This document shows positions 1 through 6,626 of a stretch of 64,000 bases of DNA, piece after piece (position 1 is the stretch's first letter; every line of letters begins with the position of its first letter). Location of the stretch: contig NZ_WGLM01000004.1 in assembly GCF_016125575.1 (NCBI RefSeq), forward strand, positions 808,501 through 872,500, read 5' to 3'. The stretch comes from Limimaricola sp. (GTDB lineage: Bacteria > Pseudomonadota > Alphaproteobacteria > Rhodobacterales > Rhodobacteraceae). The notes under the pieces were generated by a model. It made no database searches and was not told where the DNA came from. It saw nothing but the letters and a program-made list of their open reading frames with translations. The position numbers and the translations under genes are program-made.

Positions 1-289
1 CCTTGATCCAGCCGGGTTTGCGCCCGCGGCCTGACCAGGTTTCCGCCGGATTCGCCGGATTGCGATAACGCGCCGGATTCTTCGCCCCGCTCGAGGCCGA
101 TTTCGCCCGTCCGCGACCCGAAGCACCCGTCAATTCGGCCAAGGAAAAGCCGTGCGCGGCGGCAGCTTCTTCAGCAGCCTTCCGTGCCATTTCGCGTTCG
201 CGCTGTGCAACCCTTACCAGCGCTTTATCGATGTCGACGCGGAGCGTTTCCAGCTCCCGGCGGGACATCGTGTCTAGATCAATGTTCAT
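1..289 (-). CDS. H-NS family nucleoid-associated protein (3' end cut by window edge)
   Basis: The minus-strand frame starts with ATG at 289 and runs off the left edge after 96 codons. The N-terminal half is a charged helix (MNIDLDTMSRRELETLR onward) that would form the coiled-coil oligomerisation part. The C-terminal half contains ARYRNPANPAETWSGRGRKPGW, the conserved DNA-binding motif of the H-NS/HvrA/Spb family, which binds AT-rich DNA and silences or modulates transcription (family knowledge). The start is supported by GGAGAG seven nucleotides upstream. The family is usually about 100-110 residues, so only a few residues and the stop are missing. It lies downstream of ecm on the same strand, with an AT-rich 139-bp gap that probably holds its own promoter. 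High confidence in the family; the individual regulatory role is unknown. Confidence 0.88.
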   Translation of the reverse strand, partial: MNIDLDTMSRRELETLRVDIDKALVRVAQREREMARKAAEEAAAAHGFSLAELTGASGRGRAKSASSGAKNPARYRNPANPAETWSGRGRKPGWIK

Positions 290-381
290 CCAACTCTCCA
301 AAATGGTTGCCCGGTTTCTCTCGGACAACTCCGCGGTTCATGCGGTATCTAAACCGGCGGGAATGGCAATGGATACCGACG

Positions 382-400
382 TATACTACACTAAAGTATA
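382..400. promoter_or_regulatory. AT-rich inverted repeat in the H-NS-like gene's upstream region
   Basis: TATACT at 382-387 and AGTATA at 395-400 form 6-bp inverted arms around a 7-nt spacer. They lie in an unusually AT-rich stretch (about 376-430) of a GC-rich window, 90-110 nt upstream of the H-NS-like start. On the minus strand TTGACC (411-406) and TATACG lie nearby, but their spacing is 15 nt, so an exact promoter cannot be assigned. H-NS proteins prefer AT-rich DNA, so autoregulation is possible; this is inference. Confidence 0.35.
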
Positions 401-428
401 GGTCAATATGGGCTAATTCAATTTCGAT

Positions 429-2396
429 TTATTCTGCAGCGATGTCGTCAGTATCGACCAAAGCGACGATGTCTGCAATGATCCGATTCAATTCGAAATC
501 CTTCGGCGTGTAAACTCTCGCCACGCCCATCTCGTGCAGGCTTGCCAAATCGGCGTCCGGAATGATGCCGCCCACGATCACCGGGACATGGCCAAGCCCG
601 GCGGTGACAAGCCCGGACATCACCTCTTTCACCAGCGGCAAGTGAGAGCCCGACAGGATCGACAGGCCGATAACGTCCGCCTTTTCTCGCAGGGCCGTAA
701 CGACGATCTCTTCGGGTGTCATGCGAATGCCGTCATAGGTGATGGCCATGCCGCAATCGCGCGCCCGAGCGGCAATTTGTTCGGCCCCGTTCGAATGGCC
801 ATCAAGCCCCGGCTTGCCCATCAGGAACCGAAGCCGATGGCCCAGCCTGGCGCTGACGGCATCAACCTGCGCCCGCAAGTCATCCAAACCTTCGGTTCTG
901 TTCGAGGGATGCGGTGAAACGCCCGTGGGCCCGCGATAAAATCCAAAGATGTCACGGACGACCTCGGCCCATTCCCCGGTGGTGACGCCGGCACGCGCGC
1001 AGGCAATCGAGGCTGGCATGATGTTTTGTCCGCCCGAGGCGGCACGGCGCAGCCCTGCCAGCGCGGTGGCGACTGCGCTGGCGTCGCGCGCCGTCTTCCA
1101 TGCGGCCAGCCGTTCCAGCTGGTCGGCTTCGGCGGCAGGATCCACGACCATGATCGTGTCGGTGCCCGCCGTCAGGGGCGAAGGCTCTGCGTTCTGCCAG
1201 CGGTTCACGCCCACCACCACCGTCTCGCCCGCCTCGATGGCCGCGATGCGGGCGGCGTTGCTGTCCACCAGGCGCGACTTCATGTAGTCGATCGCTTTGA
1301 TGGCGCCACCCATTCCTGCGATCTGAGCCATTTCCAATTTTGCTGATTCTTTGAGCTCTTCAACTTTTCGCGCTATCGCCGGATTGCCGTCGAAAAGGTC
1401 CTCGTATTCCAGCAAATCCGATTCGTAAGCTAGAATTTGCTGCATCCGCAGGGACCATTGCTGGTCCCAAGGCCGCGGAAGGCCCAGGGCCTCGTTCCAT
1501 GCCGGCAATTGAACAGCCCGCGCGCGGGCATTCTTTGAAAGCGTAACGGCGAGCATTTCCAACAGGATACGGTAGACGTTGTTCTCGGGCTGCTGTTCGG
1601 TCAAGCCCAGCGAGTTGACCTGCACCCCGTAGCGAAAGCGGCGGTACTTCTCCTTGGTCACACCGTAACGCTCGCGGCAGATCTCGTCCCACAGCTCGGT
1701 GAAGGCGCGCATCTTGCACAACTCGGTCACGAAACGGATCCCCGCATTGACGAAGAACGAGATCCTGCCAACCATCTCCGGAAATGCCGTTTCAGGTACC
1801 TTTGCCCGCAGATCGTCGAGGACGGCAATTGCTGTGGCCAGTGCAAAGGCAAGTTCCTGTTCCGGTGTCGCGCCAGCCTCCTGCAGATGGTAGGAACACA
1901 CGTTCATCGGGTTCCATTTCGGCAGGTGCTCGCGGGTGTAGGCCGCGACATCCGTAATCATCCGCAGCGACGGCGCGGGTGGGCAGATATAGGTGCCGCG
2001 GCTGAGATATTCCTTGACGATATCGTTCTGAACAGTGCCCTGCAGCGCAGAAATATCGGCGCCCTGTTCCTCGGCCACCGCAATGTAGAGCGACAAAAGC
2101 CACGGCGCCGTGGCGTTGATCGTCATCGAGGTATTCATCTGGTACAGCGGCAGACCATCGAACAACATCCGCATGTCCCCGAGATGGCAAATCGGAACGC
2201 CAACCTTGCCAACCTCGCCCCGTGCCAGCGGATGGTCGCTGTCATATCCCGTCTGCGTGGGAAGGTCGAAAGCCACAGACAGGCCAGTCTGGCCCTTGGC
2301 AAGGTTACCGCGATAAAGCGCGTTCGACGCCGCGGCCGTTGAATGTCCGGCATAGGTCCGAAAGAGCCACGGGCGGTCCTTCTGGGTCTGTGGCAT
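429..2396 (-). CDS. ecm: ethylmalonyl-CoA mutase (adenosylcobalamin-dependent)
   Basis: Converts (2R)-ethylmalonyl-CoA to methylsuccinyl-CoA in the ethylmalonyl-CoA pathway, the route by which isocitrate-lyase-negative Rhodobacteraceae assimilate acetyl-CoA. The 655-residue protein has an N-terminal acyl-CoA mutase TIM barrel (WLFRTYAGHSTA, FDLPTQTGYDSDH near the start, TSMTINATAPWLL) and a C-terminal B12 domain with the DxHxxG motif DGHSNG at about 532-537, then GLSILSGSH and VGGIIP. The single-chain form and the DLPTQTGYDSDH signature point to Ecm rather than methylmalonyl-CoA mutase. I choose the ATG at 2396 because AAGGA lies 7-11 nt upstream; an upstream alternative start at 2435 would add 13 residues without an RBS. 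It is transcribed away from ccr, which lies 2.6 kb off. Distinction from MCM rests on sequence resemblance only. Confidence 0.93.
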   Translation of the reverse strand: MPQTQKDRPWLFRTYAGHSTAAASNALYRGNLAKGQTGLSVAFDLPTQTGYDSDHPLARGEVGKVGVPICHLGDMRMLFDGLPLYQMNTSMTINATAPWLLSLYIAVAEEQGADISALQGTVQNDIVKEYLSRGTYICPPAPSLRMITDVAAYTREHLPKWNPMNVCSYHLQEAGATPEQELAFALATAIAVLDDLRAKVPETAFPEMVGRISFFVNAGIRFVTELCKMRAFTELWDEICRERYGVTKEKYRRFRYGVQVNSLGLTEQQPENNVYRILLEMLAVTLSKNARARAVQLPAWNEALGLPRPWDQQWSLRMQQILAYESDLLEYEDLFDGNPAIARKVEELKESAKLEMAQIAGMGGAIKAIDYMKSRLVDSNAARIAAIEAGETVVVGVNRWQNAEPSPLTAGTDTIMVVDPAAEADQLERLAAWKTARDASAVATALAGLRRAASGGQNIMPASIACARAGVTTGEWAEVVRDIFGFYRGPTGVSPHPSNRTEGLDDLRAQVDAVSARLGHRLRFLMGKPGLDGHSNGAEQIAARARDCGMAITYDGIRMTPEEIVVTALREKADVIGLSILSGSHLPLVKEVMSGLVTAGLGHVPVIVGGIIPDADLASLHEMGVARVYTPKDFELNRIIADIVALVDTDDIAAE

Positions 2397-2413
2397 CGGC
2401 AGTCCTTCAGGTA

Positions 2414-2462
2414 ATAAAATTACGTTTGAAAACACCTACCGGACATTTTGTGCCAATGTCAA
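2414..2462 (-). promoter_or_regulatory. ecm promoter/operator region: TTGACA -35, inverted repeat, and 10-mer shared with ccr leader
   Basis: On the minus strand TTGACA (2462-2457) is a perfect -35 hexamer, but the -10 at 17-nt spacing (around 2439-2434) is poor. GACATT (2442-2447) and AATGTC (2455-2460) are inverted arms overlapping this -35. Just downstream of the predicted transcript start, ATAAAATTAC on the plus strand (2414-2423) sits inside GTAAT-AAA-ATTAC. The same 10-mer occurs in the ccr leader at 4842-4851. The position fits an operator, but no regulator is identified in the window. Confidence 0.4.
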
Positions 2463-2549
2463 TTCGCCGCAGCGCGGCATTGCGCCGCTTGCCGCCCGTC
2501 CGGCGCGGTGCGATGGTGCAACCTCAGCCACGCACAAGAGATCGGCCCA

Positions 2550-2972
2550 ATGACCCTGTTCTTTGACGTTGTATTGGCGGTCCACCTTGCTGCCTTGGCG
2601 CTGGCTGGTCTGGCGTCGTTCGGCATGCCGATGGTGGCCCGTGCGCTTGCCAACGCCCCGCCCGAAGGTCGCGCAGCCCTTGGCGCCCTGCGCGGGCGCA
2701 TCGCCAATGCCGGGCTGATGGCGCTGGGCACGCTGGTAACAACCGGCACAGTGCTTCTGCTGATCGGTGTGAACAAGCCGCTGGGCCTGTGGTTCGGGGC
2801 CAAGCTGACGGCGGTTTTCGTGCTGGCCTGCGTGGTGTTTTACGCACGCGAAAATGCGGCGAATGCCGCAAAGGGCGATGCGGCGGCGCAGGCTCGCGCG
2901 CCGAAACTCGCCCGCCTCTCGACCGCGCTGCTGTTGCTGGTCATCCTGTTGGCTGCGCTCGCCTTCGGCTGA
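2550..2972 (+). CDS. conserved hypothetical four-TM membrane protein
   Basis: A 140-residue protein with four predicted membrane segments (about residues 3-30, 52-73, 78-100 and 118-137). The loop between segments 3 and 4 is Ala/Arg/Lys-rich (AAKGDAAAQARAPK). I do not recognise the family. The ATG at 2550 is chosen over an upstream in-frame start at 2448 because the extra 34 residues are Cys/Arg-rich and unlike a membrane protein N-terminus. It is the first gene of a plus-strand run (membrane protein, acyltransferase, lipoprotein, ccr) and starts 153 nt from the divergent ecm start. The position next to an acyltransferase suggests an envelope role, but this is inference. Confidence 0.7.
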   Translation: MTLFFDVVLAVHLAALALAGLASFGMPMVARALANAPPEGRAALGALRGRIANAGLMALGTLVTTGTVLLLIGVNKPLGLWFGAKLTAVFVLACVVFYARENAANAAKGDAAAQARAPKLARLSTALLLLVILLAALAFG

Positions 2973-3022
2973 GGCCACGCGCGCCGCTTTACCAGCGTCG
3001 CGTTTCCTGCGACCGTCCGGCC

Positions 3023-4375
3023 ATGTTCACGACGGTCGCGATCCCGCTCTGGCTGCTGGTGCTGATCCTGCTCTTCGCGGCGGTGACCTTCGCGTCGCAT
3101 TTCCTGTTTCCCTCGGTGCGCTGGTTCTTTCGAAAGCGCGCCGAGCGCCTGGTGGCTCGCCTCAATCAGCGCCTGACCCGCCCGATCGAGCCGTTCAAGC
3201 TGGCCCGCCGGCACGACATGATCCAGCGGCTGCTTTACGACCCCGACGTAACCCGCGCCATTGTCGAGCACGCCAAGGCCGAAGGCGTGCCCGAGAACGT
3301 CGCCTTCGAACAGGCCCGCCGCTATGCGCGCGAGATCGTGCCGTCGTTCTCGGCCACGGCCTATTTCACGTTCGGCACGCGGCTGGCCAGCTGGATGTCG
3401 CGCTCGCTTTACCGGATCCGGCTGGGTGCCTTCGACCGTGACCGGCTTGAGGCGATAGACCCGCAGGCGGCCGTGGTTTTTGTCATCAACCACCGCAGCA
3501 ACATGGACTACTTCCTTGTCACCTATCTTGCCGCACGGGCCGGTGCGCTGTCCTACGCGGTGGGCGAATGGGCCCGTGTCTGGCCGCTGTCGACGGTGAT
3601 CCGGATGATGGGGGCCTTCTTCATCCGGCGCAAATCGCGCGGAGGCCTCTATCGCCGGATTCTTGCGCGCTACGTTCAGATGGCCACGCAGGGCGGTGTG
3701 GCGCAGGCGGTGTTTCCCGAAGGCGGGCTCAGCCTGAATGGCCGACTGGCTCCGCCCAAGCTGGGGTTGTTGCGCTACATCATCTCGGCCTACCAACCTG
3801 ACGGGCGCGCTGTCATCTTCGTGCCGGTGGCGGTGAACTATGACCGGGTGATCGAGGACCGCATCCTGATTGCTGCGGGCAAGGCAGGCGAACGCCGGTT
3901 CCGACCACCGCTGTCCACCGTTACGGCCGCGCTCGCAGAACATTTGTGGCAGCGCATCACCCGGCGGTTCAAACCGTTCGGCACCGCCTCTGTCAGCTTC
4001 GGCGAACCGCTGGATCTAGGTCCATTCATTGACACCGTGAAGGCGGATCTCGGCACCGCATTGGGTGCCGAGATGATGAAACGGATCGCCGCTGTGATCC
4101 CGGTCTTGCCAGTGCCGCTGGTGGCCCGGCTGATGCTTGCCGGGGCCGTGACTGACCGAGCCGAACTGCGCATCGCGGTGCAGGGCGCCCTTGATGTGCT
4201 GGCAAGCCGGGGTGTGGCGCTGCCGCGTCGCGACGCCGCCAAGATCACCAGTGATGCGCTTGATATCCTGATCAAGCGCAAGCTGGTGCTGGAAGACGCA
4301 AATGGCCTGCGCGCCGCCCCCGATGCCGCCGATGTGCTGGGCTTTTACGCCGACTCCATCGCGCACCACTTCTAG
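3023..4375 (+). CDS. PlsB/PlsC-type glycerophospholipid acyltransferase
   Basis: A 450-residue membrane-bound acyltransferase. Residues 5-28 are a transmembrane helix. The catalytic HX4D motif is NHRSNMDY (His157, Asp162), followed by a second-block region AFFIRRKSRG and the glycerophosphate-binding block FPEGGLSLNG near residue 235, then VPVAVNYDRV as block IV. This order is that of glycerol-3-phosphate or lysophosphatidate acyltransferases, which make phosphatidic acid at the inner membrane. The C-terminal 100 residues are helical and end in a winged-helix-like stretch. The protein is shorter than E. coli PlsB (about 800 residues) and longer than PlsC (about 250), so the exact acceptor is uncertain. 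It starts 50 nt after the upstream membrane protein gene, probably in one transcript. Confidence 0.85.
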   Translation: MFTTVAIPLWLLVLILLFAAVTFASHFLFPSVRWFFRKRAERLVARLNQRLTRPIEPFKLARRHDMIQRLLYDPDVTRAIVEHAKAEGVPENVAFEQARRYAREIVPSFSATAYFTFGTRLASWMSRSLYRIRLGAFDRDRLEAIDPQAAVVFVINHRSNMDYFLVTYLAARAGALSYAVGEWARVWPLSTVIRMMGAFFIRRKSRGGLYRRILARYVQMATQGGVAQAVFPEGGLSLNGRLAPPKLGLLRYIISAYQPDGRAVIFVPVAVNYDRVIEDRILIAAGKAGERRFRPPLSTVTAALAEHLWQRITRRFKPFGTASVSFGEPLDLGPFIDTVKADLGTALGAEMMKRIAAVIPVLPVPLVARLMLAGAVTDRAELRIAVQGALDVLASRGVALPRRDAAKITSDALDILIKRKLVLEDANGLRAAPDAADVLGFYADSIAHHF

Positions 4376-4466
4376 ACCCGTCACAGGTAATTTCTTGTCA
4401 GGTCCACTTTGGTTTCCTAGGCTCTGTCTGGGCGGAATTTCGCCGAAGGCAACAGGAGATTTTCAC

Positions 4467-4814
4467 ATGTACTTGAGGACTACGCTCGCCGCCGCGCTGG
4501 TTGGCATGACCCTTGCGGGCTGCGATACGACGACAACGACCACCACCTACGCTGCCGTCGATCGCCACGTGCGCATCGTGAATCATACCAATCGCACGAT
4601 CTATCGCTTCTACGGCTCGAACGTAGGCACCAATTCATGGGAAGAGGACATTCTTGGTCAGGACGTCCTGCTGCCCGGCCAGTCGGTGAACATCAACTTC
4701 AATGATGGGTCGCGCTACTGCAACTTCGACTTCAAGATCGTCTTTGCTGACGGCAGCAGTGCCGTCGAGAGCAACATCAATGTCTGCCGCGTGGGCACCT
4801 ACACGTTGAGCTGA
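4467..4814 (+). CDS. small predicted lipoprotein with a threonine run
   Basis: 115 residues with a signal peptide and lipobox LAGC (cleavage before Cys19), so probably acylated and exported. Directly after the Cys comes D followed by seven Thr. The mature part is rich in Asn, Phe and Asp and contains a GSRYCNFDFKIVFADGS stretch and a second Cys pair that may form a disulfide. I do not recognise a family. The start at 4467 has CAGGAGA 8 nt upstream. It lies between the acyltransferase and ccr and is followed by the palindromic ccr leader. Other in-frame upstream starts would bury the signal peptide and are rejected. Confidence 0.75.
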   Translation: MYLRTTLAAALVGMTLAGCDTTTTTTTYAAVDRHVRIVNHTNRTIYRFYGSNVGTNSWEEDILGQDVLLPGQSVNINFNDGSRYCNFDFKIVFADGSSAVESNINVCRVGTYTLS

Positions 4815-4835
4815 CATCAAAAACGCTGCAGTGCG

Positions 4836-4865
4836 GCGGACATAAAATTACAAATTTATGTCCGC
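4836..4865. promoter_or_regulatory. perfect 11-bp inverted repeat upstream of ccr (candidate operator)
   Basis: GCGGACATAAA (4836-4846) and TTTATGTCCGC (4855-4865) are perfect inverted arms around an 8-nt AT-rich spacer. Flanking bases (TGCAGTGCG left, CTGCATTGCA right) weakly extend the symmetry. There is no U-tract on either side, so it does not look like a terminator of the lipoprotein gene. Its centre lies about 55 nt upstream of the transcript start predicted from the promoter at 4871-4899, a usual place for an activator. The central ATAAAATTAC is shared with the ecm leader. Confidence 0.5.
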
Positions 4866-4870
4866 CTGCA

Positions 4871-4899
4871 TTGCAATATTGCGCATCAAGTTCTATCTC
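4871..4899 (+). promoter_or_regulatory. candidate sigma70 promoter of ccr, with GCAATATTGC palindrome
   Basis: TTGCAA (4871-4876), 17-nt spacer, TATCTC (4894-4899) gives a moderate promoter with an expected start near 4906 and a 55-nt leader to the ccr ATG. GCAATATTGC (4873-4882) is a perfect 10-bp palindrome overlapping the -35. ScfR/RamB/PccR-type regulators are known to control acyl-CoA pathway genes in related bacteria through GCAA/TTGC-type sites; whether this is one is inference. Confidence 0.4.
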
Positions 4900-4961
4900 T
4901 GGGCCAACGCGTCGATTCTGCGGCGCGGCAACAGCCGTGATGCCCAGGGAGGAGAACCCGC

Positions 4962-6251
4962 ATGGCCCTCGATCAGACCCCGCCCGTGGCCACCTACGAC
5001 GCGCCGAAGAAAGAGCTTTATGAGGTGGGCGAGATGCCTCCCTTGGGCTATGTCCCGGCGCGGATGTACGCATGGACCATCCGGCGCGAGCGTCATGGCG
5101 AGCCCGAGACGGCGTTTCAGGTCGAGGTGGTCGACACGCCGCAGCCCGACAGCCACGAGGTGCTGGTCATGGTGATGGCGGCGGGCGTGAACTACAACGG
5201 CGTCTGGGCCGGGCTCGGTGTGCCGATCAGCCCCTTTGACGTCCATGGCGCCGAGTATCACATTGCCGGATCTGACGCCGCGGGCATCGTCTGGGCCGTG
5301 GGGGACAAGGTGAAGCGCTGGAAAGTCGGTGACGAGGTCGTCATCCACTGCAATCAGGACGACGGCGACGACGAGGAATGCAACGGCGGCGACCCGATGT
5401 TCTCGCCCAGCCAGCGGATCTGGGGCTATGAGACGCCCGATGGCAGCTTTGCCCAGTTCACTTGTGTCCAGTCCCAGCAGCTGATGGCGCGCCCGCGCCA
5501 CCTGACATGGGAGGAAAGCGCCTGCTACACGCTGACGCTGGCCACCGCCTATCGCATGCTGTTTGGCCACAAGCCGCACGAATTGAAGCCGGGGCATAAC
5601 GTGCTGGTCTGGGGCGCATCGGGCGGTCTGGGCTCTTACGCGATCCAGCTGATTAACACCGCTGGCGGCAACGCGATCGGGGTGATCAGCGACGAGGACA
5701 AGCGCGACTTTGTCATGAGCCTTGGCGCAAAAGGCGTGATCAACCGCAAGGATTTCGCCTGCTGGGGCCAGATGCCCACCGTCAACACGCCCGAATACAA
5801 GACGTGGTTCGCCGAGGTGCGCAGGTTTGGCAAGGCGATCTGGGAGATCACCGGCAAGGGTGTGAATGTCGACATGGTGTTCGAACATCCGGGCGAAAGC
5901 ACGTTTCCGGTCAGCGTCTTCGTGACCAAACGCGGCGGCATGGTGGTGATCTGTGCCGGCACGACCGGCTACAACCTGACGATGGATGCGCGCTATCTCT
6001 GGATGCACCAGAAGCGGGTACAGGGCAGCCACTTTGCCAACCTCAAGCAGGCCAGCGCCGCCAACCAATTGATGATCGAGCGTCGGCTGGACCCGTGCAT
6101 GTCCGAGGTGTTCAGCTGGGCCGATACTCCGTCCGCCCATACCAAGATGCGCCGGAACGAGCATAAGCCGGGCAATATGGCGGTGCTGGTGCAATCGCCC
6201 CGCACGGGTTTGCGCACCTTCGAGGACGCGGTGGCCGATTCGATCCGCTAG
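4962..6251 (+). CDS. ccr: crotonyl-CoA carboxylase/reductase
   Basis: NADPH-dependent reductive carboxylation of crotonyl-CoA to (2S)-ethylmalonyl-CoA, the key step of the ethylmalonyl-CoA pathway; the product, after epimerisation, is the substrate of Ecm encoded 2.6 kb away. The 429-residue cytosolic protein belongs to the MDR superfamily. It shows NYNGVW (Asn near 77-79, matching the CO2-site Asn of the family), a Rossmann segment VWGASGGLGSYAIQL, WEESACYTLTLATAYRM, and GSHFAN with the family's CO2-binding His near residue 360. The EICNGG-type insertion (DDGDDEECNGGDPM) is also typical of Ccr. A strong GGGAGGAG RBS lies 8 nt before the ATG. High confidence. Confidence 0.95.
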   Translation: MALDQTPPVATYDAPKKELYEVGEMPPLGYVPARMYAWTIRRERHGEPETAFQVEVVDTPQPDSHEVLVMVMAAGVNYNGVWAGLGVPISPFDVHGAEYHIAGSDAAGIVWAVGDKVKRWKVGDEVVIHCNQDDGDDEECNGGDPMFSPSQRIWGYETPDGSFAQFTCVQSQQLMARPRHLTWEESACYTLTLATAYRMLFGHKPHELKPGHNVLVWGASGGLGSYAIQLINTAGGNAIGVISDEDKRDFVMSLGAKGVINRKDFACWGQMPTVNTPEYKTWFAEVRRFGKAIWEITGKGVNVDMVFEHPGESTFPVSVFVTKRGGMVVICAGTTGYNLTMDARYLWMHQKRVQGSHFANLKQASAANQLMIERRLDPCMSEVFSWADTPSAHTKMRRNEHKPGNMAVLVQSPRTGLRTFEDAVADSIR

Positions 6252-6347
6252 AGGGCGCGGCCACCACATCCACCAACATCTTGTTTACTTCTGACGTGAT
6301 AGCGTGGCCTGCAAGGATATCGTCACCCCTTGCTGGAAAGGCCGCGG

Positions 6348-6563
6348 ATGGGAAACAACTGGATCATCGACGTACTCGACGACTTGCAGGTCTTTGCAAG
6401 GCTGAACGATCTGCCGTCATTTGCTGGCCAACTTGAAGCGGCCCGCGCAGCGGCCATCGACGACATCGCCGCGCGCCGGCGTGCGGGCCAGGGTGCCACT
6501 CATCCCGCGCGCGACGATGCCGCCACGTTTGCCGCCAATGCGCGCGCCCGTCCCGGCCCCTGA
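6348..6563 (+). CDS. small conserved-looking hypothetical protein
   Basis: 71 residues: MGNNWIIDVLDDLQVFARLNDLP, then a helical Ala/Arg-rich half ending in ARARPGP. No signal peptide or membrane helix, and I do not recognise the family. GGAAAGG precedes the ATG by 6 nt, which supports translation and decides against an upstream start at 6330. The N-terminal DVLDDLQVFARLNDLPSF looks like an amphipathic helix, and the sequence is less biased than a random high-GC ORF. It lies 96 nt after ccr and 63 nt before the helicase, so it may be transcribed from its own or the ccr promoter. Confidence 0.6.
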   Translation: MGNNWIIDVLDDLQVFARLNDLPSFAGQLEAARAAAIDDIAARRRAGQGATHPARDDAATFAANARARPGP

Positions 6564-6626
6564 AAGGCGACTGCGTCGGCGCCGGGCGCTCTGGTCCTGA
6601 CGCTGCGGCGCGGCTAGGGTGCGCGC

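Noticed and set aside
4893-6269. 458-codon minus-strand frame over ccr
   Set aside because: Antisense to ccr; no conserved motif and His/Arg-rich composition.
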